Part shown: one piece after another, positions 5,367-11,823 of the stretch
Layout of the letters: every line of letters begins with the position of its first letter
Numbering within the stretch: position 1 is the stretch's first letter
NCBI GenBank assembly: GCA_964605095.1
Contig: CAZSBS010000032.1
Location: 1 to 25,864 of the forward strand
Source of the DNA: JAUWQU01 sp964605095
GTDB taxonomy: Bacteria; Planctomycetota; Phycisphaerae; SM23-33
Direction: 5' to 3'
Length of the DNA: 25,864 nt
Made by a program: the position numbers and the translations under genes
Notes under the pieces: model-generated
Seen by the model: the letters and a program-made list of their open reading frames with translations, nothing else
What the model was told of the DNA's origin: nothing
The model's database searches: none

Positions 5367-7325
5367 CTACGTCCTGTGGAACTGCTTTTCGAGGTCCTTT
5401 AGGGTCAGTCGCAGCGTTGTGGGTCGGCCGTGGGGGCAGGCGGATGACTTCTCAGCAGTGCGGGCCCGTTCCAGGAGCGAGTCGATCTCCTGGGCCGTCA
5501 GTGGGTCGCCGGCCTTGACGGCGGCCTTGCAACTCATCATGGCAAGTGCGTCTTCGAGGAGCCGTTCGCTGTCGAGCGTTTCATCCTCGGCCAGGCGGTC
5601 GAGCATTTCGCGGAGGAACTCAGCCGCACTTACGCCTCGGGCGGCGAGGAGGCTCGGGAACTGCTGGACAGCCATCGTGTTTGGGCCGAACTGGGAGAGC
5701 TCTATTCCCAGCCGCGCCAGCAGGTCGGCGTGCTGTTCGAGCCTGGCGGCCTCGGGGGCGCTGACGGAGAACGTCGCGGGTATGAGCATCCGCTGGCCGG
5801 TGAGTTTGCCATCGGCCAGGCGGGCGCGAAGCTCGTTGTAGAGGATACGTTCGTGCAGGGCGTGCTGGTCGATGATCTCGATTCCGTCGGGCGTCTGGAT
5901 GACAATATAGCTGTTATGCACCTGCATGGCCGCGGGGCTGGCGGATCGGTCGATATCGTCGTGGCTTTCGGCGGCAGGCGGCGCCTCGGCCGGAGTTTCG
6001 CGTCGGTTGTCGGGGCCGGTCGGGCGCTGCTCGTGGTGCTCGTCGCGGGGAATATACTCGCCCTGAGCCGCGGCTGCGGGGGAGTGTTGCCCGGCCGGCC
6101 ACGTTGGGGGCCAGGTGCGCGGCGGCTGGTTGGGGAAATCGAGCCTGGGCTGGGGCTGTTGAGCGGACTTGAAGAAGTCGGCCAGGGCTTCGCGCAGGGA
6201 CGCTCGGCGTTCTTCGGCGACTTGTTCTGGGCCTTCGTAGCCGGGCTCGGTGTCGATACCGTTGCCGGCCTGGCCGGGCGCGCCTGGCACCGCGGACGTC
6301 GGGGTTGCGGCGGCGACCTTCACGCCGGGGTTCAGTTCCGCCCGGGCGAGCGTCTCTTTCAATGCCGCCAGCAGCTCGCCATGCACGGCCTGGCTGTCCT
6401 GGAAGCGGACCTCGATTTTGGTCGGATGGACGTTGACGTCCACTTCCGCGGGCGGCACCTGGATGAAGATCATCGCTACCGGCCAGCGGTTCGGGTCGAT
6501 CCGCCCGCGGAATGCCTCCCGCAGGCCGTGGCTCAGCAGCCGGTCGCGGATGTACCGCCCGTTGAGGAAGAAATACTGCCACTTGGCCGTCGCCCTTGCC
6601 CCGCCCGGGGGGGCGATCAGGCCCGCGACGGAAACCTTCCCGCCGCCGCGACGGATGATCGGCAGCAGGTGCTCGCCCAGTTCCTGGCCGAAAAGGTCCG
6701 CCGCCCGCTGGGCCGTGCCGGCAGTGGCGGGGAGGTTCTTCATCTCCCGCCCGTTGTGCTTGAGCGTGAACGCCACCTGCGGATGAGGCAGCGCCAGGCG
6801 AGTGAGCTGCTCGATTATGTGCCCGATCTCCGTGGTGGCTGTACGCATGAACTTGCGGCGAGCCGGCGTGTTGAAAAACAGGTCGCGGATGGTGATGGTG
6901 GTGCCAGGCGCGGCTGGGCATGGGCGGACTTGGCCGATTGTCTCCCCGGCGGCCTCGACCTCGCAGCCGCCGGCGTCGTCGGCCCGTCGCGTCTGAATGC
7001 GGGCGTGCGAGATAGACGCGACGGACGCCAGGGCCTCGCCGCGAAAGCCCAGCGTGGCGATTGCGAACAGGTCGTCCTCGTTCGTGAGCTTGCTCGTGGC
7101 GTGCGGGCTGAACGCCAGGGCCAGGTCCTCCGGGTCCATGCCGCAGCCGTTGTCGGTTACCTGGATCAGCCTCCGCCCGCCGTCGGCGATGACGATGTCA
7201 ATCCGCCCCGCGCCTGCGTCGAGGGAGTTCTCGACGAGTTCCTTGACCACGCTGGCTGGACGCTCGATCACCTCGCCCGCGGCGATCTTGTTGACCAGAT
7301 GTGTCGGGAGGAGTTTGATAGGCAT
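5367..7325 (-). CDS. mutL: DNA mismatch repair protein MutL
   Basis: 652 residues from the conserved start MPIKLLP at 7325; an in-frame ATG at 7364 would add 13 atypical residues and lies in a repeat, so it was not chosen. The GHKL ATPase motifs are all present near the N-terminus: VENSLDAGA, DNGCGM, and TLGFRGEAL. A long Pro/Ala-rich linker follows, then a C-terminal dimerisation domain with DQHALHE (about 486-492), SCKAAVKAG (about 598) and CPHGRPT (about 630). The last two with DQHA mark MutL proteins carrying the latent nicking endonuclease, as in bacteria lacking MutH. In the usual DQHA-x2-E-x4-E pattern the final Glu is Asn here, with a Glu one residue later. MutL links MutS mismatch recognition to strand incision. 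No mutS is in the window. The stop codon lies inside a heptamer repeat. Confidence 0.97.
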   Translation of the reverse strand: MPIKLLPTHLVNKIAAGEVIERPASVVKELVENSLDAGAGRIDIVIADGGRRLIQVTDNGCGMDPEDLALAFSPHATSKLTNEDDLFAIATLGFRGEALASVASISHARIQTRRADDAGGCEVEAAGETIGQVRPCPAAPGTTITIRDLFFNTPARRKFMRTATTEIGHIIEQLTRLALPHPQVAFTLKHNGREMKNLPATAGTAQRAADLFGQELGEHLLPIIRRGGGKVSVAGLIAPPGGARATAKWQYFFLNGRYIRDRLLSHGLREAFRGRIDPNRWPVAMIFIQVPPAEVDVNVHPTKIEVRFQDSQAVHGELLAALKETLARAELNPGVKVAAATPTSAVPGAPGQAGNGIDTEPGYEGPEQVAEERRASLREALADFFKSAQQPQPRLDFPNQPPRTWPPTWPAGQHSPAAAAQGEYIPRDEHHEQRPTGPDNRRETPAEAPPAAESHDDIDRSASPAAMQVHNSYIVIQTPDGIEIIDQHALHERILYNELRARLADGKLTGQRMLIPATFSVSAPEAARLEQHADLLARLGIELSQFGPNTMAVQQFPSLLAARGVSAAEFLREMLDRLAEDETLDSERLLEDALAMMSCKAAVKAGDPLTAQEIDSLLERARTAEKSSACPHGRPTTLRLTLKDLEKQFHRT

Positions 7326-7361
7326 TCTTACATTCCGGGGCACCCGGGGCCGAGTCTTAAG

Positions 7362-7392
7362 CATAGGTCTTATAGGACCTATATGACCTATG
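7362..7392. repeat. Inverted repeat between mutL and the NtrC-type regulator
   Basis: CATAGGTC (7362-7369) and GACCTATG (7385-7392) pair around a loop that itself contains TATAGGACCTATA. The unit is related to the TAGGTCA tandem heptamers at 18153-18166. It begins 11 nt after the stop of the regulator gene on the minus strand and could act as a processing or termination hairpin, although no T-tract follows. Confidence 0.6.
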
Positions 7393-7402
7393 GCTCCGGC
7401 GC

Positions 7403-8800
7403 CTATTCCTTGAGCCCGTATTCCTTGATCTTGCGATACAGCGTCCGTTCGCCGATGCCGAGGATGTTGGCGGCCTGTTCGCGGTTGCCGTCGACCATTC
7501 TCAGGGTGTTGCGGATAAGTTCCTTCTCGGCCTCTTCGAGGCTTATGCCGGCCAGGTGGCCCAACTGGGCATTGGCGAGCTGTTCGGGGCCCTTGTAGAT
7601 GTCGGCCGGGAGGTCGTCGACGGCGATCTTGTCGCCGGAGGCGAGCACGACCATGTTCTCGACGACGTTGCGGAGTTGTCGGATGTTTCCCGGCCAGGGG
7701 TACGCCATCAGCACGCGGCGGGCGTCGGCGGTGACGCCTTGGACCTTGGCGCCGTGGCTGGCGTTGGTCTGCCTGATGAAGTGGTCGATCAGCAGGGGGA
7801 TGTCCTCGCGCCTTTCGCGGAGCGGGGGAACCTCAAGCGTCACGCCCTTGATGCGGAAGTAGAGGTCCTCGCGGAACTGCTTGTCTCGGACGCGTTCGGA
7901 CAGGTCGGTGTTGGTGGCGCTGAGCACGCGGACGTTGACGCGCACGGGGTCGTTGGACCCGACGCGGACCACCTCGCCGTTTTCCAGCACTCGCAGGAGC
8001 TTGGCCTGCATCGCCAGCGGCATGTCGCCGACCTCGTCGAGGAACAGCGTTCCGCCGTCGGCGTACTCGAACCGCCCGGGCCTGTCCGCGGCCGCGCCGG
8101 TAAAAGCGCCCTTGACGTGCCCGAACAGCTCATCCTCGAGAAGCGTCTCGCTGAGCCCGGCGCAGTTGATGGCCACGAACTTCTTGTCGGAGCGGTTGGA
8201 GTTGTGGTGGATCGCCTCGGCCAGCAGGTCCTTGCCCGTGCCGGACTCGCCTAGGAGCAGCACCGGCAGGTCCGTCGGCGCGATCCGCCTGACCGTGTCG
8301 AGGATCTTGAGCATCCTGGGCGAATGGCCCACGATGTTCTCGAAGCCGTAGAGTTCATCCACCCGTTGCCGCAACTCGCGGATGGTCCGCCGCTGGGCCG
8401 TAAGCTCGGCCGCCCTGCCGACGACGACGCGAAACTCATCCAGGTCCAGCGGCTTCTCGACGTAGTCAAACGCCCCCTGCTGGAGAGCCTTGCGGCACGT
8501 CTCGACCGACGAGTGCGCGGTGATAAGGATGACCTTCGTTCCCGGCGCGTGCTCGACGGCCGAGGCGAGAACCTTCAGGCCGCCATCGGTCTCGCTGCCC
8601 AGGACCAGGTCGGTGACGATGATGTCGAACCGCCGAGCCCCGATGCGGGCAAGGGCCGTGGGAAGGTCGTTGACCACGGTGCATGCGTGGCCCATCCGCG
8701 AGAGGCCCTCCTTGATGGCCTCGGCGTGGGCCTCTTCGTCCTCGACGATCAGTATGTCAGCCACGGCGGGCTCGGTTTTGTCAAACGGGATCGGAGTCAT
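7403..8800 (-). CDS. Sigma-54-dependent response regulator (NtrC family)
   Basis: 465 residues from ATG 8800; an upstream in-frame extension is low-complexity and was rejected. The receiver domain occupies about 14-125, with acidic pair E20-D21, phosphoacceptor Asp64 (IIVTDL) and Lys116. The AAA+ domain follows, with Walker A GESGTGKD (184-191) and an intact GAFTGA loop (231-236) that contacts sigma-54, and a Fis-type helix-turn-helix closes the protein (NREQAANILGIGERTLYRKI). The product should remodel sigma-54 RNA polymerase at -24/-12 promoters when phosphorylated. It lies 34 nt downstream of the LarA-like gene, which is preceded on the same strand by a histidine kinase lacking its own adjacent regulator, so that kinase is its likely partner. 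Its target promoters are not identifiable in the window. Confidence 0.95.
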   Translation of the reverse strand: MTPIPFDKTEPAVADILIVEDEEAHAEAIKEGLSRMGHACTVVNDLPTALARIGARRFDIIVTDLVLGSETDGGLKVLASAVEHAPGTKVILITAHSSVETCRKALQQGAFDYVEKPLDLDEFRVVVGRAAELTAQRRTIRELRQRVDELYGFENIVGHSPRMLKILDTVRRIAPTDLPVLLLGESGTGKDLLAEAIHHNSNRSDKKFVAINCAGLSETLLEDELFGHVKGAFTGAAADRPGRFEYADGGTLFLDEVGDMPLAMQAKLLRVLENGEVVRVGSNDPVRVNVRVLSATNTDLSERVRDKQFREDLYFRIKGVTLEVPPLRERREDIPLLIDHFIRQTNASHGAKVQGVTADARRVLMAYPWPGNIRQLRNVVENMVVLASGDKIAVDDLPADIYKGPEQLANAQLGHLAGISLEEAEKELIRNTLRMVDGNREQAANILGIGERTLYRKIKEYGLKE

Positions 8801-8834
8801 AGGCTGATAACCATAGCGTAAAGGGCGCCGCCTG

Positions 8835-10061
8835 TCAATTTGGCAGGACGCACAGGTTTCCGGCGTCCTGGACGTGCAGGACGCTCTCGCGGCCTGGGCG
8901 GATGCTGGCGGCAGCGAGGGCGGCTGCGATGGTGGGGGCCTTGAGCAGGCCCAGCAGGGTGGCGTCGGCGGGCGAGAGGCCTTCACTTACGACATACACC
9001 CGCACGGCCCGGCAGGCGGGGTCGGTGAGGTATCGAAGGCGCACGGCCTTGTGGTCGCCGAGGCGGTAGCCCGCGGACTCGATGGCTGCGACTGCGCCGG
9101 CGTGCGTGGCGGCGCGGCGAAGGAGCGAGATGAAGTGGTCCTGGCCTATGCCTTGCGGGCACGCGGCGGCTAGGATGAGGCATCCGCCGTCGCGGACTGC
9201 CCACTCGTTGTTCTTGATGCCCTTGTCGGCCTGGTAGAAGCTCATGGCAAGCGGGCCGGTAACCTCGGCGACCAGGGCATCGACGGGCGTGTCGATCCGG
9301 CGGACGAACGCGGCCTCGGCTGGCAGGCACGCCGCATCGAGTGTGGTCCGGGCTGAGCCGCCGGCGGCGGCAAGTATGTCCGGCCCGGCCTGGACGAGGT
9401 TAATGGCCGCGACGGGACGGGCGGCCTCGAGTGCGTCGAGCATGGCCAGGATTCCCTCAGCCACGGGGTTGCCCTCCAGATGGAGCGGGCGGCAGTGGGG
9501 GCTAAGGGCCAGGGCGTGGTTTGCCTGGATGTCGCCGTGTGCGGCGATGCCGACGGTGGCTGTCTTGTGCGCGCCGGTCCAGCCGGCGAAGTAGTGGGGC
9601 TCGACGCTGCCGATGGCGAGGATGGCGTCGGACTCGAGCAACCAGGGATGGCCTCGCCAGACGGCGCCGCCGGGTGAGGCCGGGCCGATGGCGGAGAGGT
9701 TGGCGGCGCGACAGTCGTGCCACTGGACCGCGGCGGCCGTGATGCCGGTCAGGACAGACCGCTCGAAGAGCTCTCGGGCGGCCCTTGGAGGCGCGCGGTG
9801 GGAGCCTGCCGCGACAAGCACCCGCAGTCGGGCCGGGGCGATCCGCTCGGCGACAAGGCGCAGGACGGCGTTTGTCGCGGTGTGCCGCTGGGGGTCGTTG
9901 ACCAGAACGACAAGGTCTCGTGTCGATGAATGGGACAGCGCTCGCAGTGCGTCATCGACTGCTTGCGGCAGTTCCGGCGGTGGCGGGTCCGGTGCGCCGG
10001 GTGCAAGAAGCGTGGCGCCTTCGATGGTCCGCGTCTGGTTAGAATTCTGATGCGAGGTCAT
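8835..10061 (-). CDS. LarA-like (DUF2088) lactate racemase family protein
   Basis: 408 residues from ATG 10061. Residues matching nickel-pincer lactate racemase LarA are conserved in order: Asp56/Arg59 in VNDPQRHT, His88 in AAGSHRAPP, His156 in EPHYFAG, the cofactor-linking Lys166 in WTGAHKTAT, His182 in QANHAL, and Lys280 in QADKGIKNN. LEGNPV (195-200) is also typical. The family racemises or epimerises 2-hydroxy acids using a pyridinium-thioamide nickel cofactor; the true substrate is uncertain because the family is broad. No larB, larC or larE lies in the window. The N-terminus is about 15 residues shorter than in the Lactobacillus enzyme, and a 172-bp palindromic element ends 6 nt before the start codon, leaving no clear ribosome site. 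It sits between a histidine kinase gene and its probable response-regulator gene. Confidence 0.8.
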   Translation of the reverse strand: MTSHQNSNQTRTIEGATLLAPGAPDPPPPELPQAVDDALRALSHSSTRDLVVLVNDPQRHTATNAVLRLVAERIAPARLRVLVAAGSHRAPPRAARELFERSVLTGITAAAVQWHDCRAANLSAIGPASPGGAVWRGHPWLLESDAILAIGSVEPHYFAGWTGAHKTATVGIAAHGDIQANHALALSPHCRPLHLEGNPVAEGILAMLDALEAARPVAAINLVQAGPDILAAAGGSARTTLDAACLPAEAAFVRRIDTPVDALVAEVTGPLAMSFYQADKGIKNNEWAVRDGGCLILAAACPQGIGQDHFISLLRRAATHAGAVAAIESAGYRLGDHKAVRLRYLTDPACRAVRVYVVSEGLSPADATLLGLLKAPTIAAALAAASIRPGRESVLHVQDAGNLCVLPN

Positions 10062-10067
10062 CTTACT

Positions 10068-10239
10068 ACTCAAACTGACCGGTTCGGCAGGCCCGGAGAA
10101 CATACGCGAGTTTCTTGCTGTGATACGTCTTTGTGTCGCCCCTTCGGGGCTCTTGTTCTAAGTACATCCTTTCCGGGGGCTTACGCCCCCGGCTAAGAAC
10201 TGCCGGCCCTTCGGGCCTAAACAGCCGGTCAGTTTGAGT
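10068..10239. mobile_element. Palindromic REP/MITE-like element
   Basis: A 172-bp element bounded by perfect 15-bp inverted repeats (ACTCAAACTGACCGG at 10068-10082 and its complement at 10225-10239). Inside are three strong hairpins: GCCCC-TTC-GGGGC (about 10138-10150), CCGGGGGC-TTAC-GCCCCCGG (about 10171-10190) and GGCCC-TTC-GGGCC (about 10205-10217). It has no coding capacity. One end lies 6 nt from the start codon of the LarA-like gene and the other meets the heptamer repeats behind the histidine kinase gene. The structure fits a non-autonomous element or a REP-type palindromic cluster; no transposase or target duplication is visible. Confidence 0.6.
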
Positions 10240-10240
10240 T

Positions 10241-10310
10241 CGTGGCTACTGGCCGCCGGCTACTGGCTACTGGCAAACTGGCTACGTGCTACCGGCTACC
10301 CGGCTACTGC
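10241..10310. repeat. GGCTACT heptamer-like array
   Basis: Units of GGCTACT, GGCCGCC, GGCTACT, GGCTACT followed by 7-8 bp variants (GGCTACGT, GGCTACCC, GGCTACT). The array overlaps the 3' end of the histidine kinase gene: its last residues (AVAG) and stop codon are written by GTAGCC-type units. The core is shared with arrays behind mutL and behind the regulator gene ending at 18048. Confidence 0.75.
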
Positions 10311-11111
10311 CCCTGCCAGTGGCATGGTGATGACGAACCGCGTACCCTTGCCGACCTCTGAGTCCATGCGTATGGTTCCGCCGTGCTCGTGGACGATCCG
10401 GCGGGTGGTCGGCAGGCCCAGGCCCGTTCCATGCTTCTTGGTCGAGTAGTACACGTCGAAGACCCGCCCGAGTTGGTCGGCGGGTATCCCCGGGCCGGTG
10501 TCGATAACCTCGACGACGCCGCCATCGTGCCGGGCACTGACGCTGATGATCAGTTCGCCGCCGTTAGTCATGGCCTGCACGGCGTTTATCATGAGGTTAA
10601 GCAGTGCCTGCTTGAAGAGGTTCTCGTCGATCCGGCAGATGACAGGCTTGTCGGGCAGGCAGCTTCGCAGGACGACGTGGGCGTCCTGGGCCTGTGGAGT
10701 GAAGAAGTCGCACAGCTCGCCGACGATCCGCCTGAGGTCCAGGCTTGTCGGGGTGAGTTCGTATTTGCCGGCGTAGCGAAGGAAGTCGTCCAGGATGGTC
10801 TTGAGGCGGCGGGATTCTTCCTGCACACCCTGGAGGCGGCGGAGCAATCGCTGGTGCTGCTCGTCGCCGAAGCGTGCGATGTCCTCGCTGAGAAGGCGCA
10901 GGTTGAGGTTGATGGTGGACAGGGGGTTCTTGATCTCATGGGCAAGTCCGCCCGCCAGCCTGCCAAGCTCCACCAAGTGGTCCTGGCCACGGCTTCTCGC
11001 CCCCAGTCGGCGCATGTCTCGCCATGCCCGCCTGGTCGCCCAGGCGACAGCCAAAGCACCCGCCGGGGCCGCGATTGCCGCGCCCGCCAGCAACAGCCAC
11101 CAGTTTTCCAT
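10296..11111 (-). CDS. Membrane-anchored sensor histidine kinase
   Basis: 271 residues. One N-terminal membrane segment (about 5-25) is followed directly by a HisKA domain with the phosphoacceptor His58 in LAHEIKNPL, then a GHKL ATPase domain with N-box LMINAVQAM (Asn176), DTGPGIP (204-210) and GTGLGLPTTRRI (228 onward). There is no periplasmic or PAS sensor domain, so the signal must come through the membrane segment or a partner protein. The start is ATG 11111, with AGAGG about 13 nt upstream. It is upstream of the LarA-like gene and the NtrC-type regulator on the same strand, which suggests a kinase-regulator pair split by the LarA-like gene. The gap to that gene is 234 bp and full of repeats. 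The final residues are encoded by repeat units. Confidence 0.92.
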   Translation of the reverse strand: MENWWLLLAGAAIAAPAGALAVAWATRRAWRDMRRLGARSRGQDHLVELGRLAGGLAHEIKNPLSTINLNLRLLSEDIARFGDEQHQRLLRRLQGVQEESRRLKTILDDFLRYAGKYELTPTSLDLRRIVGELCDFFTPQAQDAHVVLRSCLPDKPVICRIDENLFKQALLNLMINAVQAMTNGGELIISVSARHDGGVVEVIDTGPGIPADQLGRVFDVYYSTKKHGTGLGLPTTRRIVHEHGGTIRMDSEVGKGTRFVITMPLAGAVAG

Positions 11112-11168
11112 CAGGCCAACCGCCTCTAACGTGGCGATTCAGAATTGATGAACATTCTGCCGCCTAAG

Positions 11169-11201
11169 AAATCCGAATTTCGTGCTTCGAGATTCGGATT
11201 T
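11169..11201 (-). terminator. Hairpin downstream of the cold-shock gene
   Basis: AAATCCGAAT (11169-11178) and ATTCGGATTT (11192-11201) form a 10-bp stem, extended towards the loop by a wobble and three further pairs. It lies 133 nt beyond the cold-shock stop codon and 58 nt before the kinase start on the minus strand. The arm itself ends in TTT followed by CTTAGG, so it is a modest intrinsic terminator or processing hairpin separating the two genes. Confidence 0.4.
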
Positions 11202-11334
11202 TGGAACTCACGATAATTCGCAATCTATTCGACGCACTGCACCAGTGTGGCAACAGGCAGGCAGGGACCCATCTGCCCGGCGGGCTCTGGTCGCCCGTCG
11301 GATGGATCGAACGCGCCGCCTGTTCCGCGCCAAC

Positions 11335-11562
11335 TCAGGCCGAAGGCTGCTGGTCGCCGGACTCAGAGTGGTTGACGTTGCGAGCCTGGAATCCCTTGTC
11401 GCCATGGATCAATTCGTAGTCCACCGTCTCGCCGTCTTTGAGGGCCTTGAAGCCCTCGCCGACAATCGAGGTGTAGTGGACGAACACATCCCTCCCCTCG
11501 TCGCCAACAATGAAACCATACCCCTTCCTCGGATCGAACCACTTCACTTTCCCCGTGGGCAT
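11335..11562 (-). CDS. Cold-shock protein (CspA family)
   Basis: 75 residues, a single cold-shock domain. RNP1 is KGYGFI (residues about 13-18) and RNP2 is VFVHY (about 26-30), following the canonical opening TGKVKWFD. It binds single-stranded RNA and DNA, melting structure in messages. A strong ribosome site (GGGAGGT) lies 9 nt before ATG 11562. It sits on the same strand as, and downstream of, pnp and rpsO, but is separated from pnp by 261 bp including a 30-nt hairpin, so independent transcription is likely. The leader before the start could be long, as is common in cold-shock genes, but no clear promoter was found. The last eight residues (SGDQQPSA) are a polar tail beyond the domain. Confidence 0.95.
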   Translation of the reverse strand: MPTGKVKWFDPRKGYGFIVGDEGRDVFVHYTSIVGEGFKALKDGETVDYELIHGDKGFQARNVNHSESGDQQPSA

Positions 11563-11768
11563 GAGGCTAACCTCCCTTCGTGCCCTTCCCCGCCGCCGAG
11601 GACCACCCTAGGCCCCGGCGGACAGAGGCACATACGATCCCCGACTTCCCCGACGCACATACGGTTGCGGAGATCTGAACTTAAACACCTCCGCGCGCTC
11701 ACCAAGAGCCACGCGGCACATTCCGCCAGCCCTGCCGGCTCGCCAGCCGGCGTCTACGTTCCAAGACG

Positions 11769-11798
11769 GCCCGCCAAGGCTGTGGAGCCCTGGCGGGC
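11769..11798 (-). terminator. Hairpin after pnp
   Basis: GCCCGCCA and TGGCGGGC enclose AGGCT/AGCC, giving an almost fully paired 30-nt hairpin 26 nt beyond the pnp stop codon on the minus strand. There is no T-tract, so it may stabilise the 3' end of the message rather than terminate by itself. Confidence 0.45.
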
Positions 11799-11823
11799 AC
11801 ATCATATATGACATAAACTCAAC

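Noticed and set aside
3796..5841. A 681-codon open frame on the plus strand
   Set aside because: It is out of frame with the BatA-like gene and antisense to the hydrolase and mutL, has no recognisable domain and is explained by high GC.
5730..7598. A 622-codon plus-strand frame
   Set aside because: It is wholly antisense to mutL, whose motifs are unambiguous; the composition is that of a GC shadow.
10082..10103. Upstream ATG at 10103 as the start of the LarA-like gene
   Set aside because: The extra 14 codons are written by the palindromic element and have no ribosome site; family alignment does not need them.
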